Shown here: positions 11,701 through 21,614 of the stretch, piece after piece
Numbering within the stretch: the first letter of the stretch is position 1
Layout: every line of letters begins with the position of its first letter
Assembly: GCA_963969365.1 (NCBI GenBank)
Contig: OZ017750.1
Span: 62,001 to 126,000, forward strand
DNA: 64,000 nucleotides
DNA from: Asterochloris sp. CNOR1
Taxonomy: Eukaryota; Chlorophyta; Trebouxiophyceae; Trebouxiales; Trebouxiaceae
Direction: 5' to 3'
Made by a program: the position numbers and the translations under genes
Notes under the pieces: model-generated
The model's input: the letters and a program-made list of their open reading frames with translations, nothing else
Databases searched by the model: none
What the model was told of the DNA's origin: nothing

Positions 11701-12010
11701 ATGAGCACATGACAGGGGCATATGAGCCCCTTCCCTCCTGACTTTCAGTGCGTGTGGTGGTGCTCGCACAGTTCAGCTCTGTCTGCTTCAGCACATGTGT
11801 ACAGACTGAAGTCAATCCAGAAGGATTGGTATGCCCGCATGAGCCCTTCTCCTCTCATTATTGGGGTTCATGGTGACTATTGCCTGCCCAGACCAGCTTT
11901 GTTCGCCCTAGCAAATGATGTTGAGCAAAAGGGATGGACATGAGCACATAAGCCCCCCCTCCCCTAGGTTTTGGTGACTTTGGTGAGGCTCAGACATTAA
12001 CTCACATTCA
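11700..12010. repeat. About 105-bp minisatellite, block 1
   Basis: About three diverged tandem units share TGGACATGAGCACAT, a run of CCCCTCCCCT, TTTTGGTGACTTTGGTGA, GCTCAGACA or CACAGTTCAGCTCTG, and a CTGAnGTTGAGCA-like end. The same unit reappears at 12890-13140 inside an intron of the neighbouring zinc-finger gene. Confidence 0.7.
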
Positions 12011-12253
12011 TTCCATTGTTTCTCAAACCACTGATGTGGAGGGGGGGTGGAGCAAGTCTTGGGCTTGTAAAGCTATGCTTGCAACTGCATCCAGGAGTTC
12101 CAGATCTGTTTCTTGAGCACACACATTTGGTCTTGTCCGAGCTGCTGGAGATAGGCATCTCAGAATCAAATCACTGAAATCACTAAATGTTGAGGGAGGA
12201 GGGTGAAGGCAATGCAAGGATGTCACTTTGGTGTGGGGGCTCTGCGGGTGCAT

Positions 12254-13528
12254 CTAGGAGGTCCAGATCTGACTCTTGAGCCCACGTGTCTGGTCCTCAT
12301 GGCGAAAAATTGAAATGACAGTGTTTTTGGTAAAAAGCTGCTCGTTACGGTCATGCTGAGCTGCACGCTCTTTCACCAGCCTTCTGATTTTCTTGTGCTG
12401 GGCTGACAGGGGCCCAGCCTCTTCGAGCTCCTCAATCTCGCCCTCCACCCACAAACAGAAGTTCAGCAGCACATTTGAACTCTGAATGTAAAGGTGCCAC
12501 GCAAGTTCTTTCCACCTCATGAACTCTGGCAATCCTGCAGTCATCAAGACTGGCTGAGGGCAAGCTGACACAGTACACAGTGGTTCAGCTTGTGCAACAC
12601 TGGCAAGCCTTCAGATCCTCACCTGGCTCTGTGAGCACCAATGCGCCTGGTTCCTTCACTACTTTGCAATACACTGAGGCAAAGCGGGGCTGCTTGGGGT
12701 TGCACCACACAAGTCTGGCAAATGCCTTGCCCAGCAGGAGAGGATTGTGCTGCGACAGCAGCGTCTGGACATGTGTTTTCTAGTCAGTCAGAAGGAATTC
12801 GATCTCCTTTGCTGCCGCAGATCTGCATGGCCAACGACACACAGTCACATCAAGCAGACAATTGACATGCGCATATGAGGCACACCCCTCCCAACATGAG
12901 CCCCCCCTCACCTGCTTTTTGGTGATTATGGTGATGCTCAGACACACCAGCTCTGTTTGCCTCAGCACAGATTGATGTTGAGCAGAAGGGATAGACATGA
13001 GCACACAATCCCCCTCCCCTGGATTTTGGTGATTTTGGTGATGCTCAGACACTGAAACTTCTGCACAGACTGATGCTGAGCAGGACAATAGCGTGAGGAC
13101 ATGGGCCCCTCCTCCCCTGGCTTTTGGCGACTTTGAACTCACCTGCCCACTTAACAAATCACATCCTCTGCTCACCTCAATGTCCTTAAAGCGAATGCGT
13201 GATGGCTGTGACACTGCTGCTGATGCCTGAGCAATCGGCTTGGCCTGGACCTCCTCCTCCTGCTTCCTCTGCAGGGCAATGAGAGATGTGGGCCTGCAGG
13301 AGCCAAGGCCCTTGGTGAGCGGGAATGCCACTCACACACCTTCTGCGCCTTTGCTGCAGCCAGTGCCTCCTCATATTCTTGCTTCGTGATGCAGTTGCTG
13401 TGTGGGTCCTTCTCAGTGTCTGTCAGGAGTTCCCACCCCTTGCAATTGTATCTGCGCGGCTTCATGTGCGCCACGAAGTGCCCCCGCTGGTCACTGTAGT
13501 GGTGGCAGGCAGGGCAGCGGAATGGCAT
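12254..13528 (-). CDS. Zinc-finger protein of unknown family, paralogue of the gene at 27.4-28.0 kb
   Basis: Four exons in consistent phase on the minus strand: 13528-13340, 13268-13176, 12749-12623 and 12534-12254, though another exon may lie between the second and third. Exon 1 (63 residues) starts MPFRCPACHHYSDQRGHF and continues to HMK, giving a CxxC-H-H pattern like a C2H2 finger, followed by an Asp/Glu/Lys-rich helix that runs into exon 2 (RKQEEEVQAKPIAQA). Exon 3 encodes ARLVWCNPKQPRF and GALVLTEP; exon 4 encodes LPEFMRWKELAWHL and ends in a basic region with KSQIWTS. Exons 3 and 4, and the phase-1 intron between them, match the plus-strand gene ending at 27979. No known domain fits the C-terminal part. 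The ~105-bp minisatellite occupies the long intron. Either a small family of host zinc-finger genes or a domesticated or mobile-element-borne gene would fit; two copies 15 kb apart in a transposon-rich block favour the latter. Confidence 0.6.
12890..13140. repeat. About 105-bp minisatellite, block 2 (intronic)
   Basis: Two to three units like those at 11700-12010: TGAGCCCCCCCTCACC or CCCCTCCCCTGG, then TTTTGGTGATTnTGGTGATGCTCAGACAC, then CTGATGCTGAGCAG. It lies in the intron between exons 2 and 3 of the zinc-finger gene on the minus strand. Confidence 0.7.
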
Positions 13529-13678
13529 GGTGTCCAGTGAACAACGGGGTGACGGTCAGAAGGGCAGCTCGTTTGACTTTTTTATGAATACTTAAAATTT
13601 TATGGAAGTCCAGGTGGGGCATGAGCACCATGACTGAGCTCTGCCGCGAAGCAGGCCTTTAAGTTTCACGCCTTGTCG

Positions 13679-13712
13679 CAGGGTGTTACGTAGCCAACTA
13701 TAGGTCGTCATA
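13679..13712 (+). repeat. Joint motif, diverged copy
   Basis: CAGGGTGTTACGTAGCC followed by an AT-rich run is a diverged version of the motif at 29252, 29290, 33768 and 43951. It lies 150 bp upstream of the zinc-finger gene start. Confidence 0.4.
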
Positions 13713-14774
13713 TTATTGCAGGCGAGGTGAGATCCTGCAACCTCTGCCCATGGTGTGCACAGTCCAGATACTCTGGGCCAGCAGCATGCAATCAGACGAC
13801 AGCCATGCTACTGTGCAATGTGTGACCGGCTTCAAGTAGCCACCATTGCCACTCTGTGTTCCAAGGAAGTACACAGCAGCAGGACACCAGTACTAAAGCA
13901 CCACCTCAATCATTACAATGCTGTGTTGCGACAGCCAACTGTGCAATTCACTGAGATGAGACCTGAGCACATGTTGTCTGGTGAAGCATGCATGTGAAGG
14001 CTTCCTGACATGACAGCAATGCAGTCGCCAGTGTGCACTGGGTGACACTCATTACAGAAGACAGCGCTCCACATGTCAACAGAGCATATCAGCAATCAGT
14101 CTTGTCAGCTTCTGGCTACTATCCATGCTGAGCCAAGCCATTCCTCCACAGCGCTGACTGGGATGCTGGGAGGGGCAGTGTGCCCAAGTGCCTCATAGAC
14201 ATGGGGCTTCGACAGGTGGTCCTGCAGTGCTGCTGCAATATCTGCCGAGCAGTGCAGCTCACGATCAGTCATGGGTGCTATCTGAGGGCTGGATGGACTT
14301 GGGGACCATTCGCTGGCCTGCACACGGCTGGGGCCTGGCACGTCCCTTGTTGAATCATTTGCCAGCAGCTGCGCTTCCTGTGGGGTGCTTGCACCGCTTG
14401 GACGCTCTGCAGAGCAACAAGGAGAAGGCGTGCTGGCAGGCACTTCAGGTGCCTGTCTTGAGACATGCTTGCAGCAACTGTCAGCAGAAGGGCATCAGCC
14501 AGATGTCTGCTGGGGCTCACATGTCCAATGTGTTCACCATGCTCAACAGCAGGCTGACATAACTGGTTGCTGCAAAGTCCAGATCTTTCACTTGGATCAT
14601 GTCATGCTGCCTGCCAGACCTCAAGGTTCACTACTGTCAACCCGCTGCCATGGCACAGCAGAGTCCTTTTCATGCTCAGATGACAAATGCTGAGCAGTCC
14701 CGCTGACATGCACGCCCATGTGCAGGGTGCCACACAGGCAAACCTGGGAGCACTGGCCCAAGTCAACGGTCTTG
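13713..14774. other. No firm gene; possible 3' exon of the coiled-coil gene
   Basis: The minus-strand frame 14443-14105 (Ser/Pro/Ala-rich, then ADIAAALQDHLSKPHVYEAL) has plausible composition but no linked splice sites that I trust. Nothing else is recognised. Confidence 0.25.
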
Positions 14775-17667
14775 TCACAAGTGATGAGCTTGGGATCTAG
14801 CAAGGTGAAGGTGCAACGCACCCTCAAATATCCAGTCCTGCCGCGCCTCTAGCTCGTCCACAGATGACTGCAACAGCTGCCGGACACGACGGGCAGCGGC
14901 TGCGCGCCCTTTGTTGGTGAAGCGGGAGCTAAGGATGTCAATGCACAGCGGCTCTGAGAGGTCGCCCACATTGTTGCCAGGTTGGCGGTAGATGTCATGG
15001 CGGTTGAAATCCCCGAGCACTGCTGCAGCTCCAGGGTGCTCTGGCGCAGCATTATGCTGCTTGGTGTTGAGTACTATCCAGCAGAGCTCTGTCTGAATCC
15101 TGCACCAGCAAGATGAGGTACATTCCCTTGACATTGAGGTTACCTATACAGTGCAGCAGGCTTTGCAGAAACACAGCGAAAAAGCGACATGACTGCACGA
15201 AAAGTGCTGCAAGAGTAGGCACTGTGGGGACTCGCAGGTGCCTTGGATGCTGTCGACGACAGTGTTTACATTTGCCAGCGCCTTTCATCAGGCTCACCTA
15301 TGTTTCCTCCTGCCGATTGACAGGTTGCTGGGCTTCTTGGCCTCGTAAAAGCCCACAGCATGCAGCGTCAGCTGCCCCACACAACTCTCCAGGCGGCTCA
15401 ATGCATTGTTTATGTCTGCGTCAAGTTGTGAGATGAGCTGCTGCTTCTCCTGCAGCCACAAGGTTGCAGGCCGGTTGAGAGGCAGACTGCATTCCGTAAC
15501 AGACCACAAGGCCAATTGCTGCTGCTGAAGTCGGGCCTTTCATGCCATAAGCTGCATTTATGATACCAGGCTTGCTGTGGTCAGTCCAGCACAAAACCTT
15601 CCAGCCAGAGGCCTGCCTTCAATAGCAAATTGCACCTGAATGCAAACTTGCCTGCAGCTTGTGCTCCAGCTGCTCTTCTTCACTGGCCTGCTGGATGTTG
15701 TGACTGGGCCTACTGCGCTTCTTGGCTATTCTAGTCTCCTCTAGGGCAGCATCAAGCTGCTCCTTTGCCAACTCTGCCTCTGTCTTCTCCGCCTGCCACT
15801 CCACAAGCTGTACCTGGCTTTGCTGGATCTCCTGAAGCAGCTCCTCAGCACCTGCAAAGAAACATTTCAACACAAGCTCAGTCCCCAAGATTGAAGTACA
15901 CCTGCATGTACCTGATCAGGTGCGACTCGTAAGGCCAAAGCTGTGAAGATGCACACAACTTGGTCAGTGGCAATGCAGCTGTGCTGCCCACATGTTGGGC
16001 GTGATGTGGATTTGCAGCCTTGTGCCTGCGCACCATGGCCGGTGTGCGCAGCTCATCAAGTCGAAAACAAGACGTAAGCCTGCAACTCCCACCTTGCCCT
16101 GTCCAGATGAAGAGGTAGTCTGTTTTGCCCCTTCTGATGTGCAAGTGAACATCTGGAAAATCCCACTCCTGCCCCAGCCAGGGAACGCGCTGCACTGCGA
16201 TGACGGTGCACTTCTCTGGGGCAAAGTGCACCTGCAGATGCTCGCAGGCTTGGGCAGCTGCATCATCTTCTGCCCTGAAGGTTGCCCATTCAAACATAGG
16301 AAGGTCTGGCAGGTGGTCGCCGCCGCTGTGCGGCCCCTTGTTGTTGTAGTCAAAGTGGTATCCCAGTCGGCGCTGAATCTGCCGAGCCTTCTCTGAGATT
16401 GCTGTGCTGGGTGCGACAGAAAGGGATTTTTTGTGTGCTTCTGGCTGTGGCGTCAAGGTTACCACCAGCTGGTTGAATGTCGGCGTCAAGTTCACCATTG
16501 TCTGGTTGAGCTCCATGAGCGCTGCCGTGTGTGCCGCAGAGGTAGCCATGCTGCCTGCAAGTCAGGCATGCCACTTTGTTGCAAGAGTCAACAAGCAGAT
16601 AGACTCAGACAGGCTCTGCGCTTGGATGTGGAGCCTGTGTAGCCCACTCCTCCACTGGCTCAGTGCACAGCAAGCCTACTGCCTGCAGCGAGACTCCATC
16701 CATGTGATGAGGTCCTTCTTCCAATGGCCTGCTTCAGGGCTACCAAACTTCACCAGCAGCAGCAGCATGCCAGGCCACGCCTCCCAAGCCAGGCCTCTTC
16801 TACAGCCATCAAAACAGCAGCCCATTTGCCCACACCCATCCCAAGTTGATCATGGCCCGATGCCGTGACTGCACCCAGCCCCTCTTGAGCAGAAGCTCTC
16901 CTGCAGGCCGTTGCAAGCCTGTGCATACCCAGTCAGAAGCTACAACCCAATGGGCAGCTTATAAATTTGCCTGTCGCTGCCTCTGGCACCTTCAGGACAT
17001 CCCCATCTGGTCAGCCAGCACAGAAGCTGCAGCCCACTTGAAAGAACCAATCACAAGGTGATCATGCCCAGGCCTGGCCATGACCCTGGTGTCCCACACA
17101 TCACAAGAAGGCACAGCACATGACTGCCATGGTGGCCTTTTACCGTGACAAGCAACTCAGCAACCTTAAGTCGTCGCACTTACGGCGCACTGCAAAGAGC
17201 TCATGAGGTTTGCATTTCCTGGGCGCTCAAGCTCCCAGGCATCCAGACTTAGTGTCAAGGCATCACCACTCGCGCTTCTTAATCCCTGCAAAAAAGGCTG
17301 ACTGAAAAGACTGCTTACTCTGCAGCCCGATGGTGCAGCCCTGGTAGGGTGGACAGAGCAGGTCCTGATGTGCCCTGCATGCCCAACCTCTAGGGCCTCC
17401 GCCAGCCCTGGTGGCAGGCCCCTGGACAGTGCCTCCCACAAGGCGCACCCCTGCTGCCGCACGCCATGCAGGACGACACCTACAGCCCTGGTCGTAATCC
17501 TCACCTCCAGCCACCTGTTGGTTTTGGAATCTCTCCAGCTCGTCCTTTGCCCGCATGTATATCTTCTCGCGCTTTGGTGCCAAGTCTTCATCCTTTTCAT
17601 CCAGCCATGCTGTCTCGGCCTTTTCCACAGCTTCCAACAGCTTGGCCTCCAGTTGCTGAGCATCCAT
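14775..17667 (-). CDS. Coiled-coil protein of unknown family with nuclease-like fragments
   Basis: Coding blocks run down the minus strand: 17667-17510 (MDAQQLEAKLLEAVEKAE..., a charged helix), 16549-15890, 15888-15640 (a strong coiled coil, EELLQEIQQSQVQLVEWQAE), 15515-15294 and 15134-14820. Donors and acceptors are good at most joints, but the phase across the 15.89-kb joint did not fit, so this may be broken or mis-spliced. The second block ends with HIRRGKTDYLFIW and the fourth has VGFYEAKKPSN. A buried Asp followed by a strand with E-x-K is the pattern of PD-(D/E)XK nucleases, but the pairing across exons is my inference. The last block holds VLGDFNRHDIY and a basic helix. A Pro/Ser-rich frame at 14443-14105 could be a further exon. 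I do not recognise the protein as a whole. Its position in the repeat-rich zone would suit an element-borne or expanding family. Confidence 0.45.
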
Positions 17668-17922
17668 GCCTGCAGCTACCAGCAGCAGGAACTTCCCAGA
17701 TGGTAGGGTTAGCCTCTATGTTCTTAGATGCAGTCAATGCAGAACATGACACTGACAGCATGATGTGCGCACCTGCAGGGCTGGTGTGGAGGTGCTAAGT
17801 TTGTTGCTGCCAACTGCTTGCTGACGACAGAAGCGTGCTTGGTGGTAACAGTTTGCAACTGGCAGAGACCTGGAAGGTGCCAAAATGCAACCACAGCAGC
17901 GTTTGCCTCAAATCTCGGAACT

Positions 17923-20900
17923 GGTGATGATGATGATGATTTAAATTTAAAGTCCGTAGCCTCAATGCACGGGCATAGGACTATGATCATTTCATCCTAC
18001 CAATGAACTTTGCTGAAGGTGTAGGGGTACAAAAAGAAGCAGTACAGGCATATCAAGCAGGTCACTGTACTTGGCTGGTAAAGAGGGAGCTGGCGCTCAT
18101 AGCAGGCCTTGGCACTGTGCTGGGCTTCATCACCACGTTGGACTGCTAGCTGAGGTTGCTGCCCGAAATGCAAACACCCTGGATCCTGTATGGCGCAGGG
18201 GGGGGCTCAGCCCCCCTGACTGGCTTGCCACGCCCTCTCAGCTCGTAGACTTCGCAGTCATGAGAGAGTTATGCTTGGGTATGACTGTGACCAGCAGTCT
18301 TCCCCTCGCAGGGCACCAGGCTCCAAGGCGGCACACCCCAAGCAACAACTCAGCATGGGGACCTTAGGGGAAGACAATCATGTGATGAGTCTAGCGCATT
18401 GCTATGAAATTGGGGCTCTAATCAGCAGCTGGTGAGCTGGGGACACATCACGGCACATAGAGGGGTCACCCAGGGTGTCTGTTCCTCATTTAGGCCCAGA
18501 TGTGCCCCCAGTGATGCCCAGCATATTTGCGTGCTGGAGCAGTGCTGCCCTGATGTATGTGGCCACTCGGCTTGGTGGTTGTTCAAACAGCGTTGCCAAC
18601 GACTGCTGCTGCTCCGCAAACAGGTGGCTGTGAGCAGACCGGAGGTCTGCAAGTCCTGGGCAGTGTAGCAGGATATGGCTTTCATCCTCAATCTCATTCG
18701 GTGACCCACAGATTCGGCATGTCCGGTCCTCTCGCTTGAGCTGGGGCAATAGGTATCGCCCAGTCTGTACGCGCAGCTGGTGGCTGCTGCACCTGATGCT
18801 GGCATAGGCTCTGCGTAGCCTGAAGCCTCTGATCCTGGTCAGGTATGTCTGCATGGCATAGGCCGTGTTGGGACCCCGCATCTGCATGTAGGTGGCCACG
18901 GTGGCGGCCTGGCAGTCCCTGAAGCGCTGCTCATGCTGTTCCTTGCCAGGGGCTGTCTCTGCGCTGCCATGTGCCTGTAGTGCACAGAAGGGGGCCAAGG
19001 AGAGGTCGCGGTACAGCGGCAGGTAGCAGACGCCGTCATACATAGCCCATAGCAGGGGCTCCTTCTGAAGCTTCGGCTTGAGGTCCCAAATGCGTTGTCT
19101 GAACCTGTCCACTTGCCGCTGCCAATGCACTGCCAGGGGATATCTGCCAAACTCAGCAAGTGCAATCAGACTGTGTGTGTGGCAGTGGATGCCAAGCAAT
19201 CTGCGCAAAAATTGTGCATGCAGAGACTCAAGCTGCGCTGTGGCTTGTGTGCCTGCTCTGTGGTCCCAGAACCAGACCTCACAGCCATAGCTCAATATGG
19301 GCAGCACCAAGGCATCAAACAACTTGCAGATGCGGCGCGGGCACGTCAAACTGATCTGTGCACAGCGCCTGAGCATGTTGTTCATGGTTTTACGCGCAGC
19401 TTCCAGGTGCTCGCCAAGGGATTTGGCAAAGCCCTCCTTGGTGGCTTCAAACCACAGGCCCAGGTACTTGAATGAATCCGAGCGCGTCAGGGGGTGCCCA
19501 CTGTATGTGAAGGTGCTGCATTCTTGGCGCTGTGTCTCAAACACCACCACTTCCGTCTTGACCAAACTGACTCTGAGCCGCCTGTTTTCACAGAATATCT
19601 GTAAAGCATTCAGCAATCGTTGCAGTCCTTCTTCACTTGTGCTCATGAGCACCAAATCGTCTGCGAAGAGCAGCAGCGGCACATCATGAAACATGAGCGT
19701 GGGTGCATGGTTTCCTTTAACTTTGCGCATGACCTTGTCCAGCACATCGATCAGCAGTCCAAAGAGGAGTGGGCTGAGGGGGCTGCCTTGCTGCACTCCT
19801 TGCAGGCACCTGAATGCCTCAGATATGCCCCCTCCAGCCCTGACCGCTGCCGAGTCTTGGGCGTACATGCTTTGCAGGCAGCTCATGAAGTGTCCACACA
19901 CCCCCAGGTTTTGTAGGACAGCCCACAGCACCCCGCGATCCACTGTGTCAAAGGCCTTCTCAAAATCAACAAAGCAGCAGAAAAGCTTGCTGTTGTGCCG
20001 CCTATATTTTCTTACCAGAATGTTCAGTGTGCTCAGCTGTCCAGCAGTGCTGTGGCCCCTGCGGAAGCCAGCCTGCGGTGGTGCTCTGAGATTGAGCGCT
20101 TCCGCCCACCGGGTCATGCGCTGCTCCATCACTGTGGCAAATAGCTTGGCCAGCACAGGAACGACCGTGATTGGCCGGTAGCTGTTCATGTTGAGAGGAT
20201 CCCTCCGTTTTCCCTTGTATACTGCAGTGACTAGGCCAGTGCTGAGCGACGTGGGATAGGTCCCCTTGAGCATGCTGGTGAACAGCTTGGCTAGGCAGTG
20301 TTGCATGTGGAATGGCCCATGCTTCAGCAGCTCTGCACTCATGCCATCGATGCCAGCTGCTTTGCCAGCACTCAGTTTGCGCAGACCAGCCCGCACATCA
20401 GAAATGGTGCAGTCAGCATTCAGGAAAGCATCTGTGCCAATATGTACTCCTGTGATGGTGTCTTCAGGGAGCAGCTTTGGGACGGCAGCAGATGCGGGAT
20501 GGCTGCCCAGCACCTTCTGCATGTGCGCAGCCTGGATGGCACTGGACAGCGGGCACCCAGGGCGCCTGCGCCACCCTGCTATGCGATGAAGATCCGGCAA
20601 TGAGAGGTGATCCATGCGGCGCATCTCGTTGGTCAGAAACTGTCGATATTTGCGGCGTCGGACAGCCCGGTGCCTGCATCTTAAACTGTTAGCAGCAGCG
20701 TGGTGGGCAGTCAGCACAGGAGCCCTTGCTGCTGCTTTCCATTCACGCCATGAGGCCCAGCATTCTGCATCAAACCACACCGGAAACTGGCGGGGTTTCT
20801 GGCCCCTTCCCTTCTTCAGGGCAAAAGTCTGCACAGCAGCGTCAGCCAAGCATCGTGTCATAGTCAGGACCCCAGCCTCTGGGTCTGCACAGGCCGCATC

Positions 20901-21611
20901 TAGCTGCTGCTGGTCTGCAGCACACAGAAAATGCTGCCAGTACTGCTCCTCCCTTTCGGCCTCAAACTTCACAGCAGGCACTTGCAGACACCCTGCCGTT
21001 GAGTGGGCTGGCTGGTCAGCCTGGCCATTGTAGGCTGGGGGCTCCTGTGCAGCAGGCAGCCTGAACCGTGCCATCACAGGGTGGTGGTCTGAGCAGCTCA
21101 TGTATGGTGTGCTTACTTTCTGCAGGACTTCAAGCCGCTCTGCCCAGGGGTAGAGGGCTGACGAGGCCATGTGGTAGTCCAGCGTGGTGCGCACCACACG
21201 CTTGCGGCCGCGCATGAAGGTGGTCCTGCCAGTTGGGTCGCCATGGACTCTGCCATTGAGAATGAGCAGGGAATTGTCCTTGCAGAACTGCAGTTGCTGG
21301 CGACCTCTCCTGTCTACTGCATGGGGGCACTCATTTCTTCTTTCTGGCACGTGCTCTGGCAGTTCATCTAGAGCCTGTACAGCATCAGGGATTTCAGGGC
21401 CCTCCAGCATCACATGGTCTGGCAAGGTCCCCGTGTGGGCATTGGTGTCCCCACACACCCAGAACTGAACACCTCTGGGCAACTCTTGAGAGAGTAATCT
21501 CATGTCTGCAGATAAATCCTTGAAAGTGGACAGATCTTTGTGCTTGTGGCCTGGGGGCATGTAGCATGTGGCAAAGGCAACGTGCTGAGGGTGACTGGCT
21601 TGCCTCCCGAC
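17923..21611 (-). mobile_element. Non-LTR retrotransposon (LINE), 5'-truncated
   Basis: On the minus strand the element runs from the endonuclease region at 21611 to a 3' end of TTTAAATTTAAA followed by four or five ATC triplets at about 17950-17925, a microsatellite-like tail of the kind many LINEs use. The long ORF at 21611-18486 carries endonuclease, reverse transcriptase and a terminal zinc knuckle. About 530 bp of 3' untranslated sequence follow, including a G-run palindrome near 18195. The 5' part, with the first half of the endonuclease, is missing exactly where the Crypton-like element starts. I could not define target-site duplications. Confidence 0.9.
18486..21611 (-). CDS. LINE polyprotein: APE endonuclease (partial), reverse transcriptase, zinc knuckle
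   Basis: An uninterrupted frame of about 1040 codons, so the copy is young. The frame is open past the first Met (21560) to a stop at 21612-21614; HVAFATCYMPPGHKHKDL shows that coding continues upstream of that Met. Endonuclease: FWVCGDTNAHTG holds the GDxNxH catalytic motif and MSCSDHHPVMARF the terminal SDH; the upstream Asn and Glu motifs are lost. Reverse transcriptase: GKAAGIDGMSAELLK, NSYRPITVVPVLAKLF, QAGFRRGHSTAGQL, CCFVDFEKAFDTV, GVQQGSPLSPLLFGLL, LLFADDLVLM (catalytic Asp-Asp) and SFKYLGLWF in order. C-terminus: CRICGSPNEIEDESHILLHC, a CCHC-type knuckle. I see no RNase H. The protein would nick target DNA and copy its own mRNA there (target-primed reverse transcription). With half of the endonuclease gone, autonomous activity is unlikely. 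Confidence 0.95.
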   Translation of the reverse strand, partial: VGRQASHPQHVAFATCYMPPGHKHKDLSTFKDLSADMRLLSQELPRGVQFWVCGDTNAHTGTLPDHVMLEGPEIPDAVQALDELPEHVPERRNECPHAVDRRGRQQLQFCKDNSLLILNGRVHGDPTGRTTFMRGRKRVVRTTLDYHMASSALYPWAERLEVLQKVSTPYMSCSDHHPVMARFRLPAAQEPPAYNGQADQPAHSTAGCLQVPAVKFEAEREEQYWQHFLCAADQQQLDAACADPEAGVLTMTRCLADAAVQTFALKKGRGQKPRQFPVWFDAECWASWREWKAAARAPVLTAHHAAANSLRCRHRAVRRRKYRQFLTNEMRRMDHLSLPDLHRIAGWRRRPGCPLSSAIQAAHMQKVLGSHPASAAVPKLLPEDTITGVHIGTDAFLNADCTISDVRAGLRKLSAGKAAGIDGMSAELLKHGPFHMQHCLAKLFTSMLKGTYPTSLSTGLVTAVYKGKRRDPLNMNSYRPITVVPVLAKLFATVMEQRMTRWAEALNLRAPPQAGFRRGHSTAGQLSTLNILVRKYRRHNSKLFCCFVDFEKAFDTVDRGVLWAVLQNLGVCGHFMSCLQSMYAQDSAAVRAGGGISEAFRCLQGVQQGSPLSPLLFGLLIDVLDKVMRKVKGNHAPTLMFHDVPLLLFADDLVLMSTSEEGLQRLLNALQIFCENRRLRVSLVKTEVVVFETQRQECSTFTYSGHPLTRSDSFKYLGLWFEATKEGFAKSLGEHLEAARKTMNNMLRRCAQISLTCPRRICKLFDALVLPILSYGCEVWFWDHRAGTQATAQLESLHAQFLRRLLGIHCHTHSLIALAEFGRYPLAVHWQRQVDRFRQRIWDLKPKLQKEPLLWAMYDGVCYLPLYRDLSLAPFCALQAHGSAETAPGKEQHEQRFRDCQAATVATYMQMRGPNTAYAMQTYLTRIRGFRLRRAYASIRCSSHQLRVQTGRYLLPQLKREDRTCRICGSPNEIEDESHILLHCPGLADLRSAHSHLFAEQQQSLATLFEQPPSRVATYIRAALLQHANMLGITGGTSGPK

Positions 21612-21614
21612 CTA

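Noticed and set aside
18188-18212. G-run palindrome (GGGGGGCT/AGCCCCCC) as a terminator or quadruplex element
   Set aside because: It lies in the 3' untranslated part of the LINE, and a single G run is not enough for a quadruplex; no function can be supported.
18839-20700. Plus-strand and alternate-frame ORFs of 70-162 codons opposite the LINE reverse transcriptase
   Set aside because: They are shadows of the long minus-strand frame, with no motifs of their own.
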